Positions 6,755 to 14,410 are shown, counted from the first letter of the stretch. The stretch is DNA of 14,499 nucleotides from Chitinophaga pinensis (GCA_945868555.1 CAMBMC010000031.1:1-14499); one strand, 5' to 3'. Numbers and translations are program-made. The notes: generated from the letters alone by a model not told the origin.

Positions 6755-7183
6755 TTATTTTCCTGGTATAACATAATCGTTGCGGACAACGAATTTGCAT
6801 TTCACCGGTAACTTTTGAGCTGCCAAACGCATTGCTTCTTTTGCAATTTCGTAAGGCACACCGTCCGCTTCAAACATGATGCGACCTGGTTTTACTACTG
6901 CTACCCAGTGACTTGGAGCCCCTTTACCTTTCCCCATTCTGACTTCAGCCGGCTTTGAGGTTACCGGTTTGTCTGGGAAGATTCGGATCCACACTTTACC
7001 TTCACGCTTCATATATCGGGTTACGGCGATACGAGAAGCTTCAATCTGGCGTGATGTGATCCATCCTGGCTCCAATGTTTTGAGACCAAAAGATCCGAAA
7101 GCAATGGTGCTGCCTCTTTGAGCTTCACCTCTGTTTCTTCCTTTTTGAACTCTTCTAAATTTGGTTCTTTTTGGCTGTAACAT
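6755..7183 (-). CDS. rplP: 50S ribosomal protein L16
   Basis: L16 (142 aa) is a late-assembling 50S protein near the A-site tRNA elbow and the peptidyl transferase centre. Diagnostic segments are MLQPKRTKFRRVQKGRNRG at the start, STIAFGSFGLKTLEPGWITS, the ROSSMANN-free alpha/beta core with KVWIRIFPDKPVTSKPAEVR and MGKGKGAPSHWVAVVKPGRI (83-102). The MGKGKG signature loop is intact. It is 24 nt after rpsC and 6 nt before rpmC. An out-of-frame 149-codon reading frame overlapping its start was dismissed. Confidence 0.98.
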   Translation of the reverse strand: MLQPKRTKFRRVQKGRNRGEAQRGSTIAFGSFGLKTLEPGWITSRQIEASRIAVTRYMKREGKVWIRIFPDKPVTSKPAEVRMGKGKGAPSHWVAVVKPGRIMFEADGVPYEIAKEAMRLAAQKLPVKCKFVVRNDYVIPGK

Positions 7184-7207
7184 CTTCTACAAATTTTACT
7201 GTCCTTC

Positions 7208-7939
7208 TTACTTTTTCTTTCTCTTTGCAGCCATAGGTTTGCGTGCTCCCGAAGGACCAGCACCTGGTTTAGCCGCAGAAGCAGACATTCCGATATTTGG
7301 CGACAAGTCACGTTTACCGTAAACTTCTCCCTTACAAATCCACACCTTGATACCAATGCGGCCGTAAGTAGTATGCGCTTCGGAAATCGCATAATCGATG
7401 TCAGCTCTGAACGTATGTAACGGAGTACGTCCATCTTTGTACATCTCTGTACGAGCCATTTCTGCACCATTCAAACGTCCGGAAATCTTTACTTTGATTC
7501 CTTCAGCTCCCATGCGCATTGTGCTCGCAATCGCCATTTTAATTGCACGTCTGAATGAGATACGCGCCTCAAGCTGACGAGCAATCCCGTCTGACACTAA
7601 GCGTGCATCCAACTCTGGACGCTTTACTTCGAAGATGTTGATTTGAATCTCTTTCTTCGTAAGTTTTTTTAATTCTTCTTTCAGCTTATCTACCTCTTGT
7701 CCACCTTTACCGATGATCACACCCGGACGAGCCGTGTTGATTGTTACAGTAACCAGTTTAAGGGTACGCTCAATAATAATTTTTGAGATGCTCGCGCGTG
7801 ACAATCTAGCGTTCAAATATTTACGGATTTGATCATCTTCAACGATCTTGTCTCTGTAGCTGCCTTTGTCAAACCAGTTCGATTCCCATCCGAAAATGAA
7901 CCCGAGTCTGTTTCCTATTGGATTTGTTTTTTGTCCCAT
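7208..7939 (-). CDS. rpsC: 30S ribosomal protein S3
   Basis: S3 (243 aa) forms the mRNA entry tunnel with S4 and S5. It begins MGQKTNPIGNRLG. A type II KH domain follows, with its GxxG-like loop GVIIGKGG at 73-80. The C-terminal S3 domain contains ISFRRAIKMAIASTMRMGAEG, ISGRLNGAEMAR and RTPLHTFRADIDYAISEAHT, then GRIGIKVWICKGEVYG. The last 25 or so residues form an Ala/Gly/Pro/Lys-rich tail ending in KRKKK, probably disordered and solvent- or rRNA-facing. It lies 9 nt after rplV and 24 nt before rplP. Confidence 0.98.
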   Translation of the reverse strand: MGQKTNPIGNRLGFIFGWESNWFDKGSYRDKIVEDDQIRKYLNARLSRASISKIIIERTLKLVTVTINTARPGVIIGKGGQEVDKLKEELKKLTKKEIQINIFEVKRPELDARLVSDGIARQLEARISFRRAIKMAIASTMRMGAEGIKVKISGRLNGAEMARTEMYKDGRTPLHTFRADIDYAISEAHTTYGRIGIKVWICKGEVYGKRDLSPNIGMSASAAKPGAGPSGARKPMAAKRKKK

Positions 7940-7948
7940 TTCTATACC

Positions 7949-8344
7949 TTATTTAGAACCATCAACAACTATGGTCACGTGATTCGATCTTTTTCTAATT
8001 CTGTGTGCACGGCCTTGTGGAGCTGCTTGAATTCTCTTCAGCATACTTCCGCCACCCACTTCGATTGACTTCACGACCAATTTCTCTTCCTCGATGCTCT
8101 TACCTTCGTTTTTCTGTTCCCAGTTCGCGATGGCAGAACGCAACAATTTTGCGAGACTTGTTGACGCATTCTTTGCATTATGTTGCAATATGTTCAGAGC
8201 CTTATTTACTTCTACTCCCCTTACAAGATCTGCAACTAATCTCATCTTTCTTGGAGCGATCGGAGAATCATTCAGACGTGCAAATGCATTCGTCTTATTC
8301 ATCTCTTTGATCAAATCTGCTCTTTCTCTCTTTCTAGCACCCAT
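7949..8344 (-). CDS. rplV: 50S ribosomal protein L22
   Basis: L22 (131 aa) has a globular domain at the tunnel exit and a long beta-hairpin lining the peptide tunnel near the macrolide site. The core begins around FARLNDSPIAPRKMRLVADL (21-40), and the hairpin lies around 97-120 (GGGSMLKRIQAAPQGRAHRI). Compared with the roughly 110-aa E. coli protein it carries about 15 extra charged residues at the N-terminus (MGARKRERADLIKEMNK), an extension I recall from other Bacteroidota. No tunnel-loop deletion is apparent. It lies 15 nt after rpsS and 9 nt before rpsC. Confidence 0.97.
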   Translation of the reverse strand: MGARKRERADLIKEMNKTNAFARLNDSPIAPRKMRLVADLVRGVEVNKALNILQHNAKNASTSLAKLLRSAIANWEQKNEGKSIEEEKLVVKSIEVGGGSMLKRIQAAPQGRAHRIRKRSNHVTIVVDGSK

Positions 8345-8359
8345 TACTTTGCTATTAAA

Positions 8360-8638
8360 TTATCTTTTTTTATCTTTTTTATTCCCTCCGTGACCACGGA
8401 AGTTACGCGTTGGAGAAAACTCTCCCAACTTGTGACCTACCATGTTTTCTGACACGAATACAGGAATAAACTTATTGCCATTGTGTACCGCAAAAGTCAG
8501 TCCCACAAAGTCAGGCGTAATTGTAGATGCGCGAGACCAAGTTTTGATAACTGCTTTGCTGCTAGAGGCCTGTGCATCATCCACTCGTTTCATTAGTTTG
8601 TAATGTACAAACGGTGGTTTTTTCAACGATCGACTCAT
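8360..8638 (-). CDS. rpsS: 30S ribosomal protein S19
   Basis: S19 (92 aa) binds 16S rRNA in the 30S head with S13 and forms bridge contacts. It has the hallmark start MSRSLKKPPFVHYKLMKRV, the conserved IKTWSRASTITPDFVGLTFA and the signature HNGNKFIPVFVSENMVGHKL, followed by GEFSPTRNFRGH and a basic tail. Length is the family norm. It is 6 nt after rplB and 15 nt before rplV. Confidence 0.99.
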   Translation of the reverse strand: MSRSLKKPPFVHYKLMKRVDDAQASSSKAVIKTWSRASTITPDFVGLTFAVHNGNKFIPVFVSENMVGHKLGEFSPTRNFRGHGGNKKDKKR

Positions 8639-8644
8639 ATCTTA

Positions 8645-9469
8645 TTATTTTTTTCTTCTTTCGATGATGAACTTATCTGAATATTTCTTCTTGTCACGTG
8701 TCTTGTACCCTTTAGCAGGTACACCATTACGTGAGCGCGGGTGTCCACCGGAGTTACGGCCCTCACCACCACCCATTGGGTGATCGACTGGGTTCATAAC
8801 CACACCACGTACACGTGGACGGCGACCCAACCAACGCGAGCGTCCTGCTTTTCCAGAAACTACCAAGTTGTGTTCAGCGTTCGACACCGAACCGATCGTA
8901 GCAAGGCATGTCGTCAAGATCATACGCGTTTCACCTGAAGGCATTTTGATGATCGCATAGCGACCGTCACGTGCATTCAGTTGAGCGTAAGTTCCTGCAC
9001 CACGTGCAATAGCACCACCTCTACCTGGCTTCAATTCGATATTGTGAATCACAGTACCTAGAGGAACATCGCTCAAAAAAAGTGCATTTCCAACATTAGG
9101 AGTCGCATTTTTTCCAGATACAACAGTATCTCCCACTTTCAATCCGCTTGGCGCGATGATGTAGCGTTTCTCTCCATCCGCATAGAACAACAAAGCAATG
9201 TGAGCCGTACGATTTGGATCGTACTCAATTGACTTTACCGTAGACGGGATTTCGTGCTTATCGCGTTTAAAATCGATGATACGGTACCTTTGTTTGTGTC
9301 CGCCACCGAGGTAACGCATGGTCATACGACCATCATTGTTTCGACCACCTGACTTCTTCATGCTAACAACCAAACTCTTTTCTGGAGAGCTTGCTGTTAA
9401 CTCTGAATAGTCGCTGATGACCTTGTGTCTTTGCCCTGGAGTAATAGGCTTGAATTTTTTAAGACTCAT
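8645..9469 (-). CDS. rplB: 50S ribosomal protein L2
   Basis: L2 (274 aa) is a primary 23S rRNA-binding protein needed for subunit joining and peptidyl transferase activity. It has an N-terminal OB-fold domain (about 60-130) and an SH3-like domain (about 131-200), followed by the extended C-terminal region. The catalytically implicated His lies in NPVDHP (His230, equivalent to E. coli His229). The usual HPHGGGEG reads HPMGGGEG here, as I recall from other Bacteroidota. GGHPRSRNGVPAKGYKTR follows. It is 11 nt after rplW and 6 nt before rpsS. Confidence 0.99.
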   Translation of the reverse strand: MSLKKFKPITPGQRHKVISDYSELTASSPEKSLVVSMKKSGGRNNDGRMTMRYLGGGHKQRYRIIDFKRDKHEIPSTVKSIEYDPNRTAHIALLFYADGEKRYIIAPSGLKVGDTVVSGKNATPNVGNALFLSDVPLGTVIHNIELKPGRGGAIARGAGTYAQLNARDGRYAIIKMPSGETRMILTTCLATIGSVSNAEHNLVVSGKAGRSRWLGRRPRVRGVVMNPVDHPMGGGEGRNSGGHPRSRNGVPAKGYKTRDKKKYSDKFIIERRKK

Positions 9470-9480
9470 TTGTCAGCTGC

Positions 9481-9780
9481 TTAAAAATTAGTAAATAAAT
9501 CAATCGTCTCTCCATCTGCAACCGTTACCACCGCTTTTTTCCATTGCTTGCTTGGTTGCTCAACGATACCTTTGTTTGTAAATTTAACAGAGGATTTTCC
9601 ACCGCCATAATTCATTGTACGCACTTCAGTAATACTGACTCCATACAATTTCTCGACGGCATTTTTTATCTCGATCTTGTTTGCTGAACGGTCAACAGCG
9701 AATGTAAAACGGTTACGCTTTTCAGTTGCTACTGTTGCTTTCTCAGTAATGATCGGTTTTTTGATAATTGTTCTCATCAT
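9481..9780 (-). CDS. rplW: 50S ribosomal protein L23
   Basis: L23 (99 aa from this start) lies at the tunnel exit and is the docking site for trigger factor and SRP. It contains IKKPIITEKAT near the N-terminus, NRFTFAVDRSANKIEIKNAV and VEKLYGVSITEVRTMN, all typical of L23. The reading frame can be extended to a TTG at 9783, directly after the rplD stop, but two consecutive ATG codons (9780 and 9777) are more credible; the choice between them is unclear. It follows rplD by about 3 nt and precedes rplB by 11 nt. Confidence 0.95.
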   Translation of the reverse strand: MMRTIIKKPIITEKATVATEKRNRFTFAVDRSANKIEIKNAVEKLYGVSITEVRTMNYGGGKSSVKFTNKGIVEQPSKQWKKAVVTVADGETIDLFTNF

Positions 9781-9783
9781 CAA

Positions 9784-10410
9784 TTAATTTAATATCTTTT
9801 CGATCACTTCGATTGAACTTTCAGCCAGAACTACTTTTTTCGCATTCAACACATCGTATGTGTTTACAGAGTCAGCAGTTACGACCTTTACGCGTCCAAG
9901 GTTACGTGAAGACAGATAAACATTGTCATTTTTTTCTCCCAGTACCAACAATACCTTTTCATTGGTAAGATTTAATGCTTCCAACATTGCCTTGAATTCT
10001 TTCGTTTTCGCAGCGTCAAATTTCGGGTCTTCCAAAATTAGGATTGAATCATTCTTAGCTTTGTAAGAGAATGCTGACTTACGAGCCAGACGCTTCAACT
10101 TTACATTCAACTTGAAATGATAGTTGCGTGGTTTTGGTCCGAAAATACGACCTCCACCTACACGTGTACCAGACTTAATGCTACCAGCACGTGCGCCACC
10201 TGTTCCTTTTTGCTTTTTAATTTTTCGTGTTGATCCGGAGATTTCAGCGCGTTCCTTTGATTTGTGAGTTCCTTGACGACGATTCGCCAAGTGTTGTTTC
10301 ACATCCAAATAGATTGCGTGATCGTTTGGTTCAATTCCAAAAATTGTTTCTGAAAGCGTAACTTTCTTCGAAGTTGCTTTTCCTTTCGCGTCAAATACCT
10401 TTACTTCCAT
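9784..10410 (-). CDS. rplD: 50S ribosomal protein L4
   Basis: L4 (208 aa from this ATG) binds 23S rRNA and projects a long loop into the peptide tunnel. The loop spans about 43-97 and includes the conserved KKQKGTGGARAGS (65-77), the region where macrolide-resistance changes arise elsewhere; it looks intact. The frame could begin one codon earlier at a GTG, but the ATG overlapping the rplC stop (TGATG) gives the natural MEVKVFDAKGK start. In E. coli L4 represses its own S10 operon through a leader upstream of rpsJ; no room for such a leader exists here. It is coupled to rplC by the one-base overlap. Confidence 0.97.
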   Translation of the reverse strand: MEVKVFDAKGKATSKKVTLSETIFGIEPNDHAIYLDVKQHLANRRQGTHKSKERAEISGSTRKIKKQKGTGGARAGSIKSGTRVGGGRIFGPKPRNYHFKLNVKLKRLARKSAFSYKAKNDSILILEDPKFDAAKTKEFKAMLEALNLTNEKVLLVLGEKNDNVYLSSRNLGRVKVVTADSVNTYDVLNAKKVVLAESSIEVIEKILN

Positions 10411-11024
10411 CACTTCACAATTGTTACGGTTGAACCTTTAGAACCAGGGATTGATCCTTTCACAACGATCAAATTTCTATCAGCAAGTACTTTAAGTACA
10501 ACCAAGTTTTCCATTACGATACGCTTGTTCCCCATCTGACCTGCCATGCGCATTCCTTTGAATACACGTGCTGGGTACGAACATGCACCGATTGATCCTG
10601 GTGCACGAAGACGGTTATGCTGACCGTGAGTTGCTTGACCAACACCAGCGAAGCCGTGTCGTTTTACTACCCCTTGAAAACCTTTACCTTTCGAAGTTCC
10701 TACTACACTAACGAATTCACCTTCCTCGAAGAGATCAACGTTAACGTTATCACCGAGATTTAAGTTATCAAAACCTTTAAATTCAACCAACTTCGATTTA
10801 GGCGAAGTGTTGGCCTTTTTAAAGTGACCTTTCAATGCGTTTGGCGTATTTTTCTCTTTGCGGTCGCCAAACCCCAATTGAACGGCATCGTAACCATCTC
10901 TGTCTTGCGTCTTCACCTGAGTGACAACGCAAGGACCAGCTTCTATCACCGTGCATGGTAAAGCTTTACCCTCGGCACTGTAGATGCTAGTCATTCCGAC
11001 TTTTTTACCAATAATTCCTGGCAT
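10410..11024 (-). CDS. rplC: 50S ribosomal protein L3
   Basis: L3 (204 aa) is an early 50S assembly protein whose central extension reaches the peptidyl transferase centre. It starts MPGIIGKKVGMTSIYSAEGK, has GTSKGKGFQGVVKRHGF at 109-125 and the extension ATHGQHNRLRAPGSIG (131-146), then ARVFKGMRMAGQMGN. Where E. coli L3 carries the Gln methylated by PrmB (GSIGQ), this protein has Ala147, so that modification cannot occur at the same place. The TGA stop shares its A with the rplD ATG. It lies 17 nt after rpsJ. Confidence 0.98.
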   Translation of the reverse strand: MPGIIGKKVGMTSIYSAEGKALPCTVIEAGPCVVTQVKTQDRDGYDAVQLGFGDRKEKNTPNALKGHFKKANTSPKSKLVEFKGFDNLNLGDNVNVDLFEEGEFVSVVGTSKGKGFQGVVKRHGFAGVGQATHGQHNRLRAPGSIGACSYPARVFKGMRMAGQMGNKRIVMENLVVLKVLADRNLIVVKGSIPGSKGSTVTIVK

Positions 11025-11041
11025 ATTTTACTTTTTATGGA

Positions 11042-11350
11042 TTAAACTACTTTAATTTCAACGTCAACACCGCTTGGCAATTCCAAACGCATGAGCGCAT
11101 CGACAGTCTTAGAAGAAGAGCTGTAGATATCGAGCAAACGCTTGTATGCGCAAAGCTCAAACTGCTCACGTGCTTTCTTGTTCACGTGTGGTGACTTCAA
11201 CACAGTGTAAATTCTTTTGTGTGTAGGCAATGGAATTGGTCCGCTTACTACTGCACCTGTCGACTTCACTGTTTTAACGATCTTCTCTGCTGACTTATCA
11301 ACTAGGTTGTGATCGTATGACTTCAATTTTATTCTGATTTTCTGACTCAT
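11042..11350 (-). CDS. rpsJ: 30S ribosomal protein S10 (NusE)
   Basis: S10 (102 aa) is a 30S head protein and also the NusE subunit of transcription antitermination complexes, where it links NusG and NusB. It shows MSQKIRIKLKSYDHNLVDKS, the long loop VVSGPIPLPTHKRIYTVLKS (34-53) and SPHVNKKAREQFE (53-65), the family signature. It follows fusA by only 17 nt: tuf, which often separates these genes, is missing, as is the long S10 leader found in E. coli. It is therefore probably expressed from the rpsL promoter. Confidence 0.99.
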   Translation of the reverse strand: MSQKIRIKLKSYDHNLVDKSAEKIVKTVKSTGAVVSGPIPLPTHKRIYTVLKSPHVNKKAREQFELCAYKRLLDIYSSSSKTVDALMRLELPSGVDVEIKVV

Positions 11351-11367
11351 CTGAATTGTAATTTTTT

Positions 11368-13473
11368 TTATGCTGTTACTTTACCGGTTACTTTCGCTAC
11401 TACCGCATCTGCTACGTTCTTAGGAGCCTCTGCATAGTGAGAGAATTCCATTGACGAACTTGCGCGACCAGAAGACATCGTACGAAGCTGTGTTACATAT
11501 CCGAACATTTCAGAAAGTGGAACATCTGCTTTAACGACCTTAGATCCTGCACGGTCATCCATTCCACGAATAACACCACGACGACGGTTCAAGTCACCTA
11601 CGATATCACCCATGTTTTCTTCTGGAGTAACCACTTCCATCTTCATGATTGGCTCAAGAAGAATTGGACGCGCATTTTTCAATGCAGTACGGTATGCCAT
11701 TTTCGCACACAACTCGAAAGACAATGAATCTGAATCGACAGCATGGAACGAACCATCCAACAATTCAACTTTCATTGCTTCAATTTGGAAGCCGGCCAAT
11801 ACACCATTTTTCATTGATTCTTTGAATCCTTTCTCAACTGAAGGGATAAATTCACGTGGAATGTTACCTCCTTTCACCGAGTTAATAAATTCAAGACCTT
11901 TTTTCTCATCATTGTCTTGTGGAGAGATTTTCACAACGATATCGGCAAATTTACCACGACCACCAGACTGTTTTTTGAACACTTCACGGTGATCAATTGT
12001 CGCTGTAATGTTCTCACGGTAAGAAACCTGAGGCGCACCTTGATTTACTTCCACTTTAAACTCACGCTTCAAACGGTCTACGATAATCTCTAGGTGAAGC
12101 TCACCCATTCCTGAGATAATTGTTTGACCAGTTTCCTCGTCAGTATTCACACGGAACGTAGGGTCTTCCTCAGCCAATTTATTCAATCCGATACCCAATT
12201 TATCTTGATCCGCTTGAGTTTTTGGCTCAATTGCGATTCCGATAACCGGTTCAGGGAAGTTCATCGATTCAAGAATGATTGGTGCATTTTCAGCACACAA
12301 AGTATCTCCTGTACGAATGTCTTTAAATCCAACCAAGGCACCGATGTCTCCTGCACCTAGCTCATCAATTTGATTTTGCTTGTTTGCGTGCATTTGGAAG
12401 ATCCGAGAGATGCGCTCTTTGTTGTTCGTACGTGTGTTCAACACATAAGATCCTGCAGGCAAGCGGCCTGAGTATGCACGTGTGAAGCACAAGCGACCAA
12501 CAAAGGGGTCAGTTGCAATTTTAAATGCCAATCCTGCGAAGGGCTCATCATAAGATGGCTGACGCGAAATTGGTTCATCATTCTTCGGGTTAATTCCTGT
12601 AATTGCATCAATATCTAATGGTGAAGGAAGAATTTCCATGACCATGTCCAACATGGCTTGAACTCCTTTGTTTTTAAACGAAGAACCACACATCATTGGA
12701 ACAACTTTTCCAGAGATTGTTGCTTGACGCAATGCATCAAGAATTTCTCTTTCAGTCAATGAATTTTCATCTTCAAAGAATTTCTCCATCAAGCTCTCGT
12801 CGAATTCAGCTACTGCCTCCAACAACTCACTGCGTAATCTGCGTGCGTCATCGATAATGTCAGCAGGAATTTCTACTTCACTAAATGTCATTCCTTGATC
12901 AGCATCGTTCCAAACGATACCTTTCCAGTTGATCAAGTCAACAACTCCTTTGAAGTTGTCATCTTCACCAATGTTAATTTGTAGTGGCAAAGCTTGACTA
13001 CCCAACATTTCTTTCACTTGCTTGCAAACATTAAGGAAGTCAGCACCCTGACGATCCATTTTGTTTACAAACCCGATACGTGGAACGTTGTAGTTATTTG
13101 CCAAACGCCAGTTTGTCTCAGATTGTGGCTCAACACCATCAACTGCAGAGAATAAGAACACTAAACCATCCAATACGCGCAATGAACGATTCACCTCAAC
13201 AGTGAAGTCAACGTGTCCTGGTGTGTCAATAATATTGATATGGTATTTTGTACCACGGTAAAGCCAGCCTACTGTTGTTGCTGCCGAAGTAATGGTAATC
13301 CCACGCTCCTGCTCTTGCTCCATCCAGTCCATTGTAGCACCACCTTCGTGTACCTCACCAATTTTGTGATTCACACCAGAGTAATACAAAATACGCTCCG
13401 TGGTCGTCGTTTTACCTGCATCAATGTGAGCAGCGATACCAATGTTACGTGTATATTTAAGATCTCTTGACAT
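11368..13473 (-). CDS. fusA: Elongation factor G
   Basis: EF-G (701 aa) is the GTPase that drives tRNA-mRNA translocation and, with RRF, ribosome recycling. All G motifs are present: P-loop AHIDAGKTT (15-23), switch I RGIT (57-60), DTPGH with the catalytic His87 (83-87), NKMD (137-140) and the GSSFKNKG region (263-270). Domain II follows from about 310, domain III around 405-480, domain IV around 485-605 with His577 near its tip (GSFHAVDS), and domain V to the end with GYVTQLRTMSSGRASSS. Bacteroidota often carry a second EF-G that has lost efficient GTPase function; the intact G domain and operon position mark this as the canonical one. Gaps are 5 nt to rpsG and 17 nt to rpsJ. Confidence 0.99.
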   Translation of the reverse strand: MSRDLKYTRNIGIAAHIDAGKTTTTERILYYSGVNHKIGEVHEGGATMDWMEQEQERGITITSAATTVGWLYRGTKYHINIIDTPGHVDFTVEVNRSLRVLDGLVFLFSAVDGVEPQSETNWRLANNYNVPRIGFVNKMDRQGADFLNVCKQVKEMLGSQALPLQINIGEDDNFKGVVDLINWKGIVWNDADQGMTFSEVEIPADIIDDARRLRSELLEAVAEFDESLMEKFFEDENSLTEREILDALRQATISGKVVPMMCGSSFKNKGVQAMLDMVMEILPSPLDIDAITGINPKNDEPISRQPSYDEPFAGLAFKIATDPFVGRLCFTRAYSGRLPAGSYVLNTRTNNKERISRIFQMHANKQNQIDELGAGDIGALVGFKDIRTGDTLCAENAPIILESMNFPEPVIGIAIEPKTQADQDKLGIGLNKLAEEDPTFRVNTDEETGQTIISGMGELHLEIIVDRLKREFKVEVNQGAPQVSYRENITATIDHREVFKKQSGGRGKFADIVVKISPQDNDEKKGLEFINSVKGGNIPREFIPSVEKGFKESMKNGVLAGFQIEAMKVELLDGSFHAVDSDSLSFELCAKMAYRTALKNARPILLEPIMKMEVVTPEENMGDIVGDLNRRRGVIRGMDDRAGSKVVKADVPLSEMFGYVTQLRTMSSGRASSSMEFSHYAEAPKNVADAVVAKVTGKVTA

Positions 13474-13478
13474 ACTGA

Positions 13479-13949
13479 TTAAAATCTAAAATGTGAGAAC
13501 GCTTTGTTTGCCTCGGCCATTCTTAATGTATCTTCTTTTTTCTTGTATGCAGCGCCTTCTTCTTTTGATGCAGCGATAATTTCAGCAGCAAGTTTACCTG
13601 CCATTGTCTTCTCGTTGCGACGACGCGAATACCCAATCAACCACTTCATTGCCAGTGAGGCCTTACGGTCTTCACGCACAGGTGTTGGGATTTGGAAAGT
13701 CGCTCCACCAACACGGCGGCTGCGAACTTCAACACTTGGAGTTACATTTTCCAATGCTTTTCTCCAAACGTCCAATCCTTCTTGGTCTTCTAATTTTTTA
13801 TCTACGATCTCTAATGCATCATAGAATATTTTGAAAGCTAAACTCTTTTTCCCATCCAGCATGAGGTTGTTCACGAATTTCGTTACTACGACATCGTTGA
13901 ACTTTGGATCCGGGAGAATCGCTATCTTTTTGGCTTTTCTTCTTCTCAT
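13479..13949 (-). CDS. rpsG: 30S ribosomal protein S7
   Basis: S7 (156 aa) nucleates assembly of the 30S head and lines the E site. Hallmarks are the basic start MRRRKAKK, LPDPKFNDVVVTKFVNNLM (12-30), the beta-hairpin around VEVRSRRVGGATFQIPTPV (73-91) and the ending NKAFSHFRF. Length matches the common 156 aa. In E. coli S7 represses str by binding a roughly 100-nt rpsL-rpsG spacer; here that spacer is 15 nt, so this control cannot work in the same way. It lies 5 nt before fusA. Confidence 0.99.
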   Translation of the reverse strand: MRRRKAKKIAILPDPKFNDVVVTKFVNNLMLDGKKSLAFKIFYDALEIVDKKLEDQEGLDVWRKALENVTPSVEVRSRRVGGATFQIPTPVREDRKASLAMKWLIGYSRRRNEKTMAGKLAAEIIAASKEEGAAYKKKEDTLRMAEANKAFSHFRF

Positions 13950-13964
13950 CTCTTCAAGGATTTA

Positions 13965-14342
13965 TTATTTCTGTTTAGGTCTTTTCGTTCCGTATTTAGA
14001 ACGACGTTGTTTTCTTCCTTCAACACCAGCTGTATCTTCAGCTCCGCGAACAATGTGGTAACGAACACCTGGTAAATCTTTTACCCTGCCACCACGAATC
14101 AAAACAATCGAGTGTTCTTGCAAGTTATGTCCTTCACCCGGGATGTATGCGTTCACCTCTTTTTTGTTGGTTAAACGAACACGAGCAACCTTTCTCATAG
14201 CCGAATTAGGCTTTTTGGGGGTTGTTGTGTATACGCGGGTACAAACTCCACGTTTCTGAGGACAAGAATCAAGAGCAGCAGATTTACTTTTGTTAACCGC
14301 TTTTAATCTCCCTTTACGCACTAATTGTGATATTGTAGGCAT
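13965..14342 (-). CDS. rpsL: 30S ribosomal protein S12
   Basis: S12 (125 aa) sits at the decoding centre and controls accuracy. The conserved TTTPKKPNSAMRKVARVRL (39-57) and GGRVKDLPGVRYH (84-96) are present. Lys43, Lys88 and Pro91, whose substitution gives streptomycin resistance or dependence in other bacteria, all have the wild-type residue. Asp89 is the residue that RimO methylthiolates in E. coli. This is the first gene of the operon, with a recognisable promoter about 70-100 nt upstream and a leader without a Shine-Dalgarno motif. rpsG follows after 15 nt. Confidence 0.99.
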   Translation of the reverse strand: MPTISQLVRKGRLKAVNKSKSAALDSCPQKRGVCTRVYTTTPKKPNSAMRKVARVRLTNKKEVNAYIPGEGHNLQEHSIVLIRGGRVKDLPGVRYHIVRGAEDTAGVEGRKQRRSKYGTKRPKQK

Positions 14343-14372
14343 TTTTCTGTTGTTAAATTTCTATCTTTTTTC

Positions 14373-14406
14373 GGTGTAAATAAAATACACCCCCGCTTTT
14401 TTGGGG
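14373..14406 (-). promoter_or_regulatory. Two small potential hairpins in the rpsL leader
   Basis: On the minus strand a GGTGTA/TACACC stem of 6 bp (14386-14391 with 14373-14378) encloses a 7-nt A/T loop. Just upstream, CCCC (14406-14403) can pair with GGGG (within 14394-14390) across an 8-nt loop. The two stems compete for part of the same G run, so at most one may be full length at a time. The expected transcription start falls at or near the first C run, so the upstream stem may not be wholly transcribed. No U-rich tract directly follows either stem, which argues against a terminator. A regulatory role is inference only. Confidence 0.4.
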
Positions 14407-14410
14407 AGGG

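Noticed and set aside
7021..7470. A 149-codon frame on the minus strand spanning the rpsC-rplP junction
   Set aside because: It overlaps two certain ribosomal protein genes in another frame and resembles no family I recognise.
9781..9783. TTG as the rplW start
   Set aside because: Two ATG codons follow immediately and give the usual L23 N-terminus; the TTG merely extends the open frame to the rplD stop.
11612..11992. A 126-codon plus-strand frame inside fusA
   Set aside because: It is an antisense shadow of EF-G domain IV coding sequence with no supporting start context or homology.
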